A DNA stretch of 64,000 nucleotides from DTU064 sp045588245 (GTDB lineage: Bacteria; Bacillota; Clostridia; Oscillospirales; CAG-272), in contig JAZNDW010000043.1 of NCBI GenBank assembly GCA_045588245.1, forward strand, positions 34,251-98,250, in the 5' to 3' direction. The notes beneath the pieces were generated by a model, which saw only the letters and a program-made list of their open reading frames with translations, was not told the DNA's origin and ran no database searches. Positions 50,993-59,124 of this stretch are shown here, piece after piece. Positions within the stretch are counted from its first letter, which is position 1. Every line of letters begins with the position of its first letter. The translations under genes and the position numbers were made by a program.

Positions 50993-51021
50993 AAAAAGAC
51001 AGCGTAGACGCTGTCTTTTTT
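50993..51021. terminator. Terminator of the APH-like gene
   Basis: AAAAGACAGCG and CGCTGTCTTTT form an 11-base stem with A and T runs. It sits just after the stop of the minus-strand kinase gene. Confidence 0.85.
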
Positions 51022-51899
51022 CACTTTATCGGTCTATACCAGCTCGGCACGACGCGCCTCATGCCGTCATACCATTCAAGGATCTCTTCTGCCTGCTTCA
51101 GCATCACATCGACTTCGCCGTCACCGAACGGGACCGCCCACGGAAGCGAGGACAAAGCGTTACAGGAAATATAAAGCGCCAACAAGTGCCAGAATTCTTC
51201 CGGCACATCGCCGCCGAAATAGCCGTCCACCATTCCCGAAGCGAAGATCGGTGCTTTTTGTCCGCACCACACGATGCGGTTGAACTCCTCCCACGGGTCG
51301 CCGTAGTCGTCGCGATCAAAGTCTATTATAAAAAGCTCACCGTCGCACCCAACCATCATATTTCCGATGTGATAGTCACCGTGCTGATACGTTTGCGGTC
51401 TGTTTGTGATCAGGTGACACTTCTCTTTCACAAATTCAACGAAAACCTCGCCGTCCTCATATTTTATCGGACATTCGGCGTACATTTTCAGCTTCCGCTC
51501 CAGCTTTCTGCCAAAGCGTATCTGCCACGCTTCATTTGTTTCGGGCGCGGGGATCGAATGTATCCGACGCAGATACTCGCCCGCCACGACGCCATAGCGG
51601 TATTGCTCAGACGTGGGAAGCGTCGGAATAATATCCTCCGCGTCGCCGCCCTCGATGTAGCTTTCGACCGTATATATTAAGCCGTCCGTCTCACCGTACT
51701 CGATCGGCTTCGGCATTTTCACTCCGAGGGCTGCGACCTCGTTCATCATAAGAAAAGCTCGTCGGCGCTTCTCTGCCCTGTCGGGCGAAGACGTACGCAA
51801 CAGATATCTGTTGCCGTCCGCGTCGGTGCAGATGTATTTTTTGTCGCTCGACCACCCTTTTTCTATGGGTGATCGGGCGATGAATTTATCTATTATCAT
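51021..51899 (-). CDS. Aminoglycoside phosphotransferase (APH)-family kinase
   Basis: 292 residues of the APH/choline-kinase fold. The N lobe has RYLLRTSSPD. The catalytic loop is QHGDYHIGNMMV (Brenner motif HxDxxxxN) and the metal motif is FIIDFDRDDYGDP. The family covers antibiotic kinases and metabolic kinases for fructosamine, choline or homoserine, and nothing here selects between them. It lies 9 bases downstream of the GH51 gene and is probably in its operon. Confidence 0.85.
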   Translation of the reverse strand: MIIDKFIARSPIEKGWSSDKKYICTDADGNRYLLRTSSPDRAEKRRRAFLMMNEVAALGVKMPKPIEYGETDGLIYTVESYIEGGDAEDIIPTLPTSEQYRYGVVAGEYLRRIHSIPAPETNEAWQIRFGRKLERKLKMYAECPIKYEDGEVFVEFVKEKCHLITNRPQTYQHGDYHIGNMMVGCDGELFIIDFDRDDYGDPWEEFNRIVWCGQKAPIFASGMVDGYFGGDVPEEFWHLLALYISCNALSSLPWAVPFGDGEVDVMLKQAEEILEWYDGMRRVVPSWYRPIK

Positions 51900-51908
51900 A
51901 GCGAAGCG

Positions 51909-53870
51909 TTAAAGTCTGATCACGGCAAACGATTGCGCGGGCAGGGTGATGCCGTCTGCAAGCGTGCCGCTCACGTCGTACGGTTTGATCTTTTCGGGCT
52001 CGCTTGTGCTGTTGAATGCATTAAGCTCACCGTGACACATGACCTCTGCCGTATACGATTCCTTTCCACACCATACGTCGTCAAGCTCAAGGTTGACGGT
52101 GACGCCCTCTTTATTGCGGTTAACGACCTTCAAGATCACAGTGTCATCCTCGCAAAGATACGAGAGCGAGTAGTATATGCCCGCCTCGGCGGCTGCCTTC
52201 TCGCCGCCGTCGGTGCGAAGCGTCACGTCACCGACGTTGTTGGCATAAAGCTTTTGCACGTAATAGCTCGGCGTTCCGTATGCGACCTCATCGTCAAACC
52301 AGATCATGTCGGGTGCCCACTGCGAAAAGTCAACTCTTGCAAACAGCGGAGCGTACGAAGCAAGCACAACGACGTCGGAATTTCTCTCAACGCCCGTCAG
52401 GAATGCGGCTTCCGCGAGCGCACCGTGAAGAGTGTTTCTTTCATAGGGCGCATTAACGCGGATCCTCGGATGTGCCGCGTATTCTCCCGAAAATACTTTG
52501 ATCTTGCGGCTGTAGTTATCATAAAAATCGACGTGATCGAAGAGCCATTCGGGAGCAACGTAGTAGTGCTCGTCAACGGCATAAGCAAAGCCCTCTTCGT
52601 CCTCGTGCTCGCGGTAGAAATCCCACGCCATTCTGTATTTGTCGGAGGTGATGTCGGGACCTGCGGAGCCGATCAGCATCACGTTCGGGTCATATGCGTG
52701 AATTGCTTTTTCAAATTCGACGTATCTTTCGAAGAAATCTGCCTTCTGCGTCTGCCACTGCTCGTTACCGATGCCAAGCATCTTGAGTCCGAACGGTTCG
52801 GGATGTCCCATCTTTGCGCGGACAGCGCCCCACACCGTCGTTACGTCTCCGTTTGCAAACTCAAGCAGATCGATCGCGTCACGGACGAACTGACGGAATT
52901 CATCGCTGTCGATCGGGACGAGCTCCATTGACTGATACTGACAGGCAAGACCGACGTTGAGAACGGGCAGCGGCTCCGATCCGATCAGCTCGCAGAGGAG
53001 GAAATACTCATAAAATCCGAGACCGAGCGTCTGATTGTAGTGCGAGAATCTCGTTTCAAAATTGTTTTCGGGGCGCGTACCGTGCACTGCCCAGCGGTTC
53101 CAGTTGTTGCGGCGGCGCCACGGCTCTGTGAGCGTGTCCTTATAGCGGTAGCGATTCATGAGCGTGTTACCCTCGATGATGCATCCGCCGGGGAAACGTA
53201 CGAATCCGGGACGAAGATTTGCTAAAAGCTCGTATAGATCGCGGCGGAAAATACCGGCAACAGCGTCCCCGGGGAACATGGAAACAAAGTCAAATTCAAC
53301 GATGCCCTCACCCGAAAGCGTTATCGCAAAGGTTGCCCCCTTTGTGTCAGCCTCGGCTGTGAGCGTGAGCTCGTATTTTTTATAAAAGTTATAGGTTTCG
53401 TCCTTGCCGTCAGCAGCAGAGACCGTCGCGGTCGCGACGATCCGACCGTCCTTTTCGACGAGTGCCGTAAAGTCGCCGTCGTAGCGAACGCATCTTGCAA
53501 AGAACGTGACGTTATACGTCACCCCCGCGCGGAGCGTGATTCCGTCATACGCCTTATTCGCAAAGCCCGCGCCTGCCGTCTTTGCTGTCAGGCGAAGGTA
53601 ATGCGGATTCTCCTCTGCCAAAGGACTGCCCATAACAAAGCGAAGCTCGGATGAATCCTCGTTCGGGTACGAACGCCAGCAATAGCCTCCGTCATACTCG
53701 GTATAATAATCCTTGGCTTCACCGCCCGCACGAAGAAATTCAAACGAGCGATTCTCGATCATTTCGGCGTAAAGTCCGCCGTCGGCGGCATAGTTGATGT
53801 CCTCAAAAAAGAGTCCTATCATGCGCTTGTTTATTTCGTGTCCTATGTTTTTCTTTATACTGATGTTCAT
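51909..53870 (-). CDS. GH51 alpha-L-arabinofuranosidase
   Basis: 653 residues, no signal peptide. It releases terminal arabinofuranose from arabinan, arabinoxylan or arabinogalactan. MIGLFFEDINYAADGGLYAE opens the protein. A carbohydrate-binding-like insert lies near the N terminus (about 75-200). The acid/base glutamate is in LGIGNEQWQ and the nucleophile in KVFSGEYAAH. The C-terminal beta domain ends LPAQSFAVIRL, typical of GH51. The N-terminal insert makes it longer than the 500-residue minimal enzymes. Confidence 0.95.
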   Translation of the reverse strand: MNISIKKNIGHEINKRMIGLFFEDINYAADGGLYAEMIENRSFEFLRAGGEAKDYYTEYDGGYCWRSYPNEDSSELRFVMGSPLAEENPHYLRLTAKTAGAGFANKAYDGITLRAGVTYNVTFFARCVRYDGDFTALVEKDGRIVATATVSAADGKDETYNFYKKYELTLTAEADTKGATFAITLSGEGIVEFDFVSMFPGDAVAGIFRRDLYELLANLRPGFVRFPGGCIIEGNTLMNRYRYKDTLTEPWRRRNNWNRWAVHGTRPENNFETRFSHYNQTLGLGFYEYFLLCELIGSEPLPVLNVGLACQYQSMELVPIDSDEFRQFVRDAIDLLEFANGDVTTVWGAVRAKMGHPEPFGLKMLGIGNEQWQTQKADFFERYVEFEKAIHAYDPNVMLIGSAGPDITSDKYRMAWDFYREHEDEEGFAYAVDEHYYVAPEWLFDHVDFYDNYSRKIKVFSGEYAAHPRIRVNAPYERNTLHGALAEAAFLTGVERNSDVVVLASYAPLFARVDFSQWAPDMIWFDDEVAYGTPSYYVQKLYANNVGDVTLRTDGGEKAAAEAGIYYSLSYLCEDDTVILKVVNRNKEGVTVNLELDDVWCGKESYTAEVMCHGELNAFNSTSEPEKIKPYDVSGTLADGITLPAQSFAVIRL

Positions 53871-53908
53871 AGCCGTCCCTCCGTTTGCGGTGGTTATTTG
53901 TTACCTAC

Positions 53909-53937
53909 ATTATAAACAATCGCCCGTCAAATGTAAA
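53909..53937 (-). promoter_or_regulatory. Sigma-A-like promoter of the GH51 gene
   Basis: Minus strand: TTTACA (53937-53932), 17 bases, TATAAT (53914-53909). Confidence 0.8.
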
Positions 53938-54004
53938 GCCGTTTTACCGAATATCACGCTATATCGACCGAACTTGTGAATACTGCCAAGGCGCGGGGCA
54001 AAAA

Positions 54005-54034
54005 CAAAACCGACTCCGCTGCGGAGTCGGGTTT
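54005..54034. terminator. Terminator of the lipoprotein metallopeptidase gene
   Basis: AAAACCGACTCCGC and GCGGAGTCGGGTTTT form a near-perfect stem just after the stop of the minus-strand gene. Confidence 0.85.
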
Positions 54035-54055
54035 TCACTTAATATTCGCTTAATA

Positions 54056-55558
54056 TTAAATCTCTCCCAGAACCTTGAACTGTTCAAGCCAAACACACCA
54101 ATCGTCAATTATTTCATCTATTTCAACGCCGAGCAAAAGCTGCGTTTTTGCAATATCATACATACACTCAACAAACATTTCCTCGCCGTACGTCTTCACA
54201 AAATAATCGCCGAACGACATTCTCCCGTCATAGTCGGATATCAAAGCATAACGCGGATTTTCATGGTACGCCGTCAAAATATTCTGAACCATTATCTCAT
54301 CTTCCGCGCCGTCATAAGCTTCTCCGATCAGGTCGGAAAGCAGATCGACCGTCCACACTTCCTCATCGCCCGAATTTGACACAACGACTCTGCTCACATA
54401 CGACATATTTGCCCCGTAGTAACAGGCAAGCACTTCTCCGCACCAGTCCTCGTCATCGGAGTAATCCGTATCCATATTGAAATCAATATAATGCACATAC
54501 TCGTGCGTAATCGTGTATATTTCCGCCATTTCGATATAAGGTCCGTTTTCCGACGGAAAGAACATTCCGCCGATCTCAGCACCGCCCGTTAGTAGAGTAT
54601 ATATATCCCTGACGTAAACGGGGATCGTGTCCTCGGACGTGAAATTGAGTTTTTCTCTCACCTGCGACAGATCATCGTCAGCAAAAGACAAAAACTCTAT
54701 CATCGAATCGAAATTGAACATCGGATCGTCCTCTATCGCCTGTTGAGTGAACGTACAGCTCCCCTCATAGTCGGAACAGAGGTACATATCAAGATATTTG
54801 GTTCTGATCTTCAACGGGCAAAAATCGCCGCCAAACGCGAATTTCAGATACGTCGGGGTAAAATCGACTCCTATGCTCTCGGCATACTCGCAGATCAACT
54901 CCGCAAATTCGGTTTCACCGCCGTAGCAATCTTGCATCGAATTAAACGTATTAACAGCCAGCGCATGGCAAGCCGCGATCTCTTCGGCGTCATAATAATC
55001 TTCCGTAAAGCACGGATACACGAGATTAAGAAGCTCGGGAGCATTGTTGAATATAGCTTCGTCGACTTCTCCCACGTCGGCTTTTTGCCACCCCAGCTCA
55101 TCGGCAATATGATTTGACAAAGCGTAGACGTATCCGTAATTCGTATATTCGCCGAGAATGGCTTGTACGGTAAGGCATACCTGCCAAATGCTTTTGTTTT
55201 CACCGTTATCAATATACACTGCATTTTCTTCCGCAACGGCACGACTTTCGATGCCTGATAAAACGAAACAGTCAAGTCCTTTTGCCGAAATACCGTTTTC
55301 GATCAGCAAACTGCAGATCTTTTGATGATTCTTTATAAAATCGACTCTTTCTTTTTCCGTGATCCCTTTGTCAAATCTGTACGTGTTCTCGTTAACGGTT
55401 GTAACATCAAGGTTTTTGTCAACGAGCCACGCCGATCCCCCTATATTCAATACGCGGGCATATTCCTCCGTATATTCGTATTTCTCATTGAAAACACCGC
55501 ATCCGAAAAGAACGGCTGTAACCGTTAATAAACACAATATCCATGACAATATTTTCAT
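54056..55558 (-). CDS. Lipoprotein with a zinc-metallopeptidase motif (HEYVH)
   Basis: 500 residues, acidic. The signal peptide ends in a lipobox (VLFGCGVF). The zinc site is YTITHEYVHYIDF (about residue 362), with a possible third ligand in WCGEVLACYYG about 20 residues later. The arrangement resembles gluzincins. No closer family is recognised and the substrate is unknown. It has its own promoter, and structured leader element B ends at its ribosome site (GGAG 6 bases before the ATG). Confidence 0.7.
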   Translation of the reverse strand: MKILSWILCLLTVTAVLFGCGVFNEKYEYTEEYARVLNIGGSAWLVDKNLDVTTVNENTYRFDKGITEKERVDFIKNHQKICSLLIENGISAKGLDCFVLSGIESRAVAEENAVYIDNGENKSIWQVCLTVQAILGEYTNYGYVYALSNHIADELGWQKADVGEVDEAIFNNAPELLNLVYPCFTEDYYDAEEIAACHALAVNTFNSMQDCYGGETEFAELICEYAESIGVDFTPTYLKFAFGGDFCPLKIRTKYLDMYLCSDYEGSCTFTQQAIEDDPMFNFDSMIEFLSFADDDLSQVREKLNFTSEDTIPVYVRDIYTLLTGGAEIGGMFFPSENGPYIEMAEIYTITHEYVHYIDFNMDTDYSDDEDWCGEVLACYYGANMSYVSRVVVSNSGDEEVWTVDLLSDLIGEAYDGAEDEIMVQNILTAYHENPRYALISDYDGRMSFGDYFVKTYGEEMFVECMYDIAKTQLLLGVEIDEIIDDWCVWLEQFKVLGEI

Positions 55559-55564
55559 AATAAG

Positions 55565-55720
55565 CTCCAATCCGCCGCCAACGGCGGCACTAATACATAT
55601 CGTAATCCTCGGAACCGCACTTGTGCGGCAAAACGGGTCGGGTCCCGTTTTGCGAGGATTTTTGGCGTGAAACAGTGCAGTTTGGCATGTTGTAGCGATA
55701 CTTTCACGCTAAGCTCCTTA
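55565..55720 (-). promoter_or_regulatory. Structured leader element, copy B, before the metallopeptidase gene
   Basis: Second copy of the element at 18387-18539, on the minus strand and again pointing into the gene. The same GGAG (about 55718), GCGTGAAAGT stem (from 55709), three-way junction (55664-55604), GCCGCC/GGCGGC hairpin (55588-55574), five bases, GGAG and six bases lead to the ATG at 55558. The loops differ from copy A while the stems are kept. A GTG at 55707 opens a 50-codon frame whose TGA overlaps the metallopeptidase ATG. The promoter at 55764-55736 places transcription start about ten bases before the element, so it fills the whole leader. Confidence 0.62.
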
Positions 55721-55735
55721 ATGTTTATCGATTAA

Positions 55736-55764
55736 AGTATACCATACAGCTGTATAATTTTCAA
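55736..55764 (-). promoter_or_regulatory. Promoter of leader element B with a CopY/BlaI-like operator
   Basis: Minus strand: TTGAAA (55764-55759), 17 bases, TATACT (55741-55736). The spacer contains the perfect palindrome ATACAGCTGTAT (55744-55755), which includes TACANNTGTA, the known core of CopY/BlaI/MecI operators. Confidence 0.65.
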
Positions 55765-55845
55765 TAAAATAATAAATCCGAAAAAAGAACACCGCACCAA
55801 TGGACGCTGCCGAGAAGCGATGGCGGCGGCATAACATCGAAAATG

Positions 55846-55875
55846 AAAAAGCACTTGCGGCAGCAAGTGCTTTTT
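55846..55875 (-). terminator. Terminator of the displaced tRNA-Arg 3' half
   Basis: AAAAAGCACTTGC and GCAAGTGCTTTTT form a 13-base stem. It follows the tRNA fragment directly on the minus strand. Confidence 0.85.
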
Positions 55876-55876
55876 A

Positions 55877-55917
55877 CACCCCCAACGGGAATCGAACCCA
55901 TAACTAACCCTTAGGAG
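55877..55917 (-). pseudogene. Displaced 3' half of a tRNA-Arg(CCU), probable attachment site
   Basis: On the minus strand the anticodon loop CTCCTAA, the T arm ATGGGTTCGATTCCCGT and a 3' acceptor strand are intact, but everything 5' of the anticodon loop is unrelated to a tRNA. This is the usual footprint of an element that integrated in a tRNA gene. It shares CTTAGGAG (plus strand) with the second fragment at 58126. Confidence 0.75.
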
Positions 55918-55956
55918 AAACCGAGGAAAACGGCTCTTATATCCCTTGCTATACCT

Positions 55957-55984
55957 AAAAATCCCCTGCTGTCAGGGGATTTTT
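55957..55984. terminator. Terminator-like hairpin inside the island edge
   Basis: AAAAATCCCCTG and CAGGGGATTTTT form a perfect stem with A and T runs. Confidence 0.75.
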
Positions 55985-56049
55985 AAGGTTAATGTGTTAT
56001 CTTGTGTTATGCCATTACCGCTAGTTTTATACTATTTTGCATTGTTTGA

Positions 56050-56066
56050 TTAGCAGGCAATTAGCA
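56050..56066. repeat. TTAGCA repeats, left cluster
   Basis: Two direct TTAGCA motifs (56050 and 56061). The following AAGAA, GGTAA and TGCTCCC stretches match in order those at 57959-58010 on the other side of the sigma-like gene. Confidence 0.55.
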
Positions 56067-56153
56067 AGAAAGATGATTTCAGGGTAAAGGTAATATACGT
56101 GTCTGCTCCCCTTATTTTCTTGCCAATTGCTTTTTGTGTTTTACTGGTTGTTG

Positions 56154-57719
56154 TTATTTGAGAATAACATAAGTTGTTGGAAGAATACCGTTCCCATTGT
56201 ACGGCAGCAAATATTTGCGGTCATACAAAATTGCGGCAGGTGCGGATATCGCATCTTCAAACAGACGTAGATAGGCCATATCCTTCGCAAGTTTCTTCAA
56301 GTGTACAGGAATATGGTCCTTCAAAATCTTTGTAACCGTCTCCATCAACTTCTCAGCTTCATCTGCAATTTGAGCAGCTGTATCAGCAAAAATATTCTTC
56401 AATGCATCGTGCTGTTCTTTTGTAAAGACTGGCGCATTTACAAAAAGTCCTTCATCATTTGAAATAACATAACCCTTACGAACCATATCTGCTGCTAAAG
56501 CTTTGTCATTATCACTGAACAGCTCAGTGTTGCCCTTAGCAATATCCAGGAACACATTAGTTACATTCTGTCGATTAAAGCAGTAATGATGTACCATTTC
56601 TCCATTGATAGGAAAATCCATAAACTGCACATAATCTCCGACGCTATTTACAACATTGGAAATACCAAAGCCAAACTTCGATTCCCATGAGGTCTGCTCG
56701 CCGGTCTCAGCACCCCAGATAAAGCATTCGGTACCAAATTTATCCTTAGGATAAACTACCTTAATCTTATTCTGCAGAATTTCTATTACCGATCTATAGA
56801 GAATAAAACTTACCATTTGCCATGCAAAAGCATTACCACTCATATCAGCTCCGGAAAAGCCAATCGCACGGACGTCTTTTTCATATTTGGTAACGGCATC
56901 AGTTAGCATATCCGCAATCTTTTCTCTTAGCTGGGTCGTTTTGTTATTTACTTCTTTAGAAAAGTCTCTTGTAAAGATTACAATGTTAGTGTAATACCTA
57001 TTTCCGTCTTTTTTCAGAAGCTCATATTCGCAAAGTTCCGCCAGTTTATCCTTCATATATGGGAGAGAGACACCAATCTCCAGACTGATTTGCTCCGCAC
57101 TGAGTTTATCGTTATAGCACGCGAATAAAATATTCTGTGATATTTTGCTATCACACAAGTGATAATAGCGATTCGCACCATTGCCCCAAAACAAGAGCGA
57201 AAGTCCTTTAGGGTTATAACTCTGTTGACCGTAGTTTCGTTCCATATTCATACCTTCTTTCAGAATTTGTCGTGATTTGAAAAGCAGGTATTTTACCATG
57301 CTTTCACTGATTGAGAGGCGATTGGATATTTCCGAACAAGATTTGTTTTCAATGTAGTACAAAACAACAGCTTTTCGATATTTTTCAGAGAGTAACGTCA
57401 ATTCACGACGAAGTAGATACAACGTAGAATCATCTTCTGCTAACGGTTCTGCTACATCTGGCAAATTGTCCGTCATCTCGCATTCTTTGCTTCTTGCTTT
57501 GTTTTTACACCACTGTTTATAAACATTGCCTGCAACCGCCCACATGAAGCCATATACCGCATCAACATTCCGGATGTTACTGGAGGATTTATATATCTCC
57601 AAAATAATATCTTGAGCCAAATCTTCAGCTTCAAAATGGTTCGATGTCCGGGCACTGCAGTAAGACAAAAGAGCCTTTGCTATCTCTTCAACCTTTGCAT
57701 CAAGTTCTTGCTTATCCAA
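56154..57719 (-). CDS. Sigma-70-like factor with a long C-terminal extension
   Basis: 521 residues. Residues 1-160 are an ECF-like sigma factor: region 2 with FEAEDLAQDIILEIYKS and VYGFMWAVAGNVYKQW, and region 4 with LSEKYRKAVVLYYI and SCSEISNRLSISESMVKYL. About 205-250 is a further winged-helix (AEQISLEIGVSLPYMKDKL). The last 270 residues are an unrecognised helical and beta domain, probably a sensor. The TTG start at 57719 has GGAGGTG 7 bases upstream. Composition is AT-rich. It is the only gene between two tRNA fragments. Nearby targets are not evident. Confidence 0.75.
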   Translation of the reverse strand: MDKQELDAKVEEIAKALLSYCSARTSNHFEAEDLAQDIILEIYKSSSNIRNVDAVYGFMWAVAGNVYKQWCKNKARSKECEMTDNLPDVAEPLAEDDSTLYLLRRELTLLSEKYRKAVVLYYIENKSCSEISNRLSISESMVKYLLFKSRQILKEGMNMERNYGQQSYNPKGLSLLFWGNGANRYYHLCDSKISQNILFACYNDKLSAEQISLEIGVSLPYMKDKLAELCEYELLKKDGNRYYTNIVIFTRDFSKEVNNKTTQLREKIADMLTDAVTKYEKDVRAIGFSGADMSGNAFAWQMVSFILYRSVIEILQNKIKVVYPKDKFGTECFIWGAETGEQTSWESKFGFGISNVVNSVGDYVQFMDFPINGEMVHHYCFNRQNVTNVFLDIAKGNTELFSDNDKALAADMVRKGYVISNDEGLFVNAPVFTKEQHDALKNIFADTAAQIADEAEKLMETVTKILKDHIPVHLKKLAKDMAYLRLFEDAISAPAAILYDRKYLLPYNGNGILPTTYVILK

Positions 57720-57742
57720 TTCTACACCTCCTTTGCTTCATC

Positions 57743-57779
57743 ATCACCGGTGATTTCACTTATATAGTGGAATGAAATC
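57743..57779 (-). promoter_or_regulatory. Two adjacent palindromes in the leader of the sigma-like gene
   Basis: ATCACCGGTGAT (57743-57754) is a perfect 12-base palindrome. It overlaps an imperfect one, GATTTCA-N14-TGAAATC (57752-57779), which has an inner CACT-AGTG. A TATAAT lies about 45 bases upstream on the minus strand. It could be an operator or a leader hairpin. Confidence 0.5.
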
Positions 57780-57884
57780 GCTTTTGGTTAATTTTTTAAT
57801 GAAAAATTTTACCACAATAATTATAGCAAATTTTCTCGGTTGTTCAGTCCAAAAGTCTATGGACGGAACATACGCCTGCGCAAA

Positions 57885-57959
57885 TTAGCAGGATTTTGCT
57901 AAAAATCCGATTAGCAGGCGATTAGCAAAACACCGTTTTTCTGCTAATCGCAATTAGCA
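57885..57959. repeat. TTAGCA repeats, right cluster
   Basis: Six TTAGCA motifs in 75 bases: direct at 57885, 57911, 57922 and 57954, inverted (TGCTAA) at 57897 and 57942. With the left cluster they flank the sigma-like gene. Confidence 0.65.
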
Positions 57960-58052
57960 AGAACTTTGATAGGTAACGGTAAAAGTTTGATTTTGATTTG
58001 CTCCCTAAAAACAATAAAACTTACTCAAGAAAATATGTGAATAAAGAAAAGT

Positions 58053-58089
58053 AAAAGTGCCGAAAACATTGTGTTTACGGCACTTTTTT
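58053..58089 (-). terminator. Terminator of the second tRNA-Arg 3' half
   Basis: AAAGTGCCG and CGGCACTTT form a stem directly after the tRNA fragment, with T residues beyond it on the minus strand. Confidence 0.8.
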
Positions 58090-58133
58090 GGCGCGCTTGC
58101 CCGGATTCGAACCGGGGGCGTTCCGCTTAGGAG
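58089..58133 (-). pseudogene. Second displaced 3' half of a tRNA-Arg(CCU), with CCA
   Basis: On the minus strand, the anticodon loop CTCCTAA, stem GCGGA, T arm CCCGGTTCGAATCCGGG, acceptor strand CAAGCGC, discriminator G and encoded CCA are present. The 5' half is not: the bases before the loop do not form an anticodon stem. Read on the plus strand it opens a frame starting ARLPGFEPGAFRLGG, a well-known false protein made by tRNA sequence. Confidence 0.8.
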
Positions 58134-58432
58134 GACTGACCTATCCCCTTGAAGGGGTCTGCAATATCCGTTTCCTGCATAAAATCCGTATTTTTCATGG
58201 TTTTAAGGTCAAAACCAAGCTGTTTTCCGTAACTTTCACAGATTTCATAGCAAGTCCTGAGCACGTGGCACCACGCAGGGTGCCAAAAATGGCACCATTT
58301 ATTCAAAACAGAATAAAACTACTATTTCGAAGACGCGTCGCCCGCGTCTTTTTCTGTTTCTACGATCGAAATAAAAAACAAAAGTGATTTTCAAAACATC
58401 CGCTCGAAAGCAAATTTGTTTTCAAAATTGTA
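58134..58432. other. Non-coding stretch between the tRNA fragment and the defence operon
   Basis: No gene is supported here. A terminator-like hairpin AAGACGCG/CGCGTCTT with a T run lies at 58330-58353. A short GTGGCACC/GGTGCCA stem lies near 58265-58285. Confidence 0.45.
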
Positions 58433-58461
58433 TTGACTATTCGACGTACTTTGGCTATAAT
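58433..58461 (+). promoter_or_regulatory. Promoter of the AbiE and type I R-M operon
   Basis: TTGACT, 17 bases, TATAAT, 64 bases before the first gene. Confidence 0.85.
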
Positions 58462-58524
58462 AGATAATACAAAAATATCCGCTTTGGCGGCCAATCAGAT
58501 TGAATTTAGAAAGGACTGTGAGCT

Positions 58525-59124
58525 ATGCACGATGTCCAATATTATAAGAGCATATTCGATAAGTACGGCGGCATGATGCGTACCACGCAGCTTGCTGAGG
58601 AAAAGATATTCTATCCGCAACGTGAAAAGCTGATCGCAGACGGCTATGTGGAAAAAATTCGCAGAGGCTACTATCAGTGGATCAATCCGGATGACTTCAG
58701 CGAAGTGGGAACCGTGATTCGCCTATTCCCTGATGCCATACTCTGCATGGACACAGCGCTTCGCTATTATGGTTATAGCGATCGTACTCCAGGCGACTGG
58801 CACCTGGCAGTCAGCAAAGACTCCGGCAAATCCCGATTTAAAATTGATTACCCCTTCGTAAAACCGTATTACGTGGAGCCTGCCGTTCTGGAATTGGGTC
58901 TGACAACCGGAACCATGGATGGTCATGCCATTCGTATCTTTGATAAGGACCGTCTGATTTGCGATTGCCTGCGCTATCGCAACAAGATGGATAAAGAGAT
59001 ATTCAACAAAGCAATTCAGAAATATATTGCAGATCCCGAAAAGAGCATCCCGAAGCTGATGGAATATGCCGGCCCTCTGCGCGTGAAGAAGCTGGCAAAA
59101 GATTTGATAGGAGTGTGGCTGTGA
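58525..59124 (+). CDS. AbiEi-family antitoxin and transcriptional regulator
   Basis: 199 residues. The N-terminal winged helix (about 1-75; KYGGMMRTTQLAE, IRRGYYQWI) is of the kind that binds inverted repeats in the operon promoter. The C-terminal antitoxin domain has FPDAILCMDTALRYYGYSD and KDRLICDCLRY. AbiEi neutralises the AbiEii nucleotidyltransferase toxin in type IV toxin-antitoxin systems. First gene of the operon. Its stop overlaps the toxin start (TGATG). Confidence 0.88.
   Translation: MHDVQYYKSIFDKYGGMMRTTQLAEEKIFYPQREKLIADGYVEKIRRGYYQWINPDDFSEVGTVIRLFPDAILCMDTALRYYGYSDRTPGDWHLAVSKDSGKSRFKIDYPFVKPYYVEPAVLELGLTTGTMDGHAIRIFDKDRLICDCLRYRNKMDKEIFNKAIQKYIADPEKSIPKLMEYAGPLRVKKLAKDLIGVWL

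Noticed and set aside
51933..52931. Antisense frame of 332 codons inside the GH51 gene
   Set aside because: Shadow of the GH51 gene, without family features or ribosome site.
55846..58133. Complete tRNA genes at the two CCU fragments
   Set aside because: No 5' halves can be found: the bases before each anticodon loop do not form an anticodon stem, D arm or acceptor.
58088..58387. Open frame of 99 codons starting ARLPGFEPGAFRLGG
   Set aside because: It begins inside tRNA-Arg sequence read on the opposite strand, a common false protein, and has no ribosome site.
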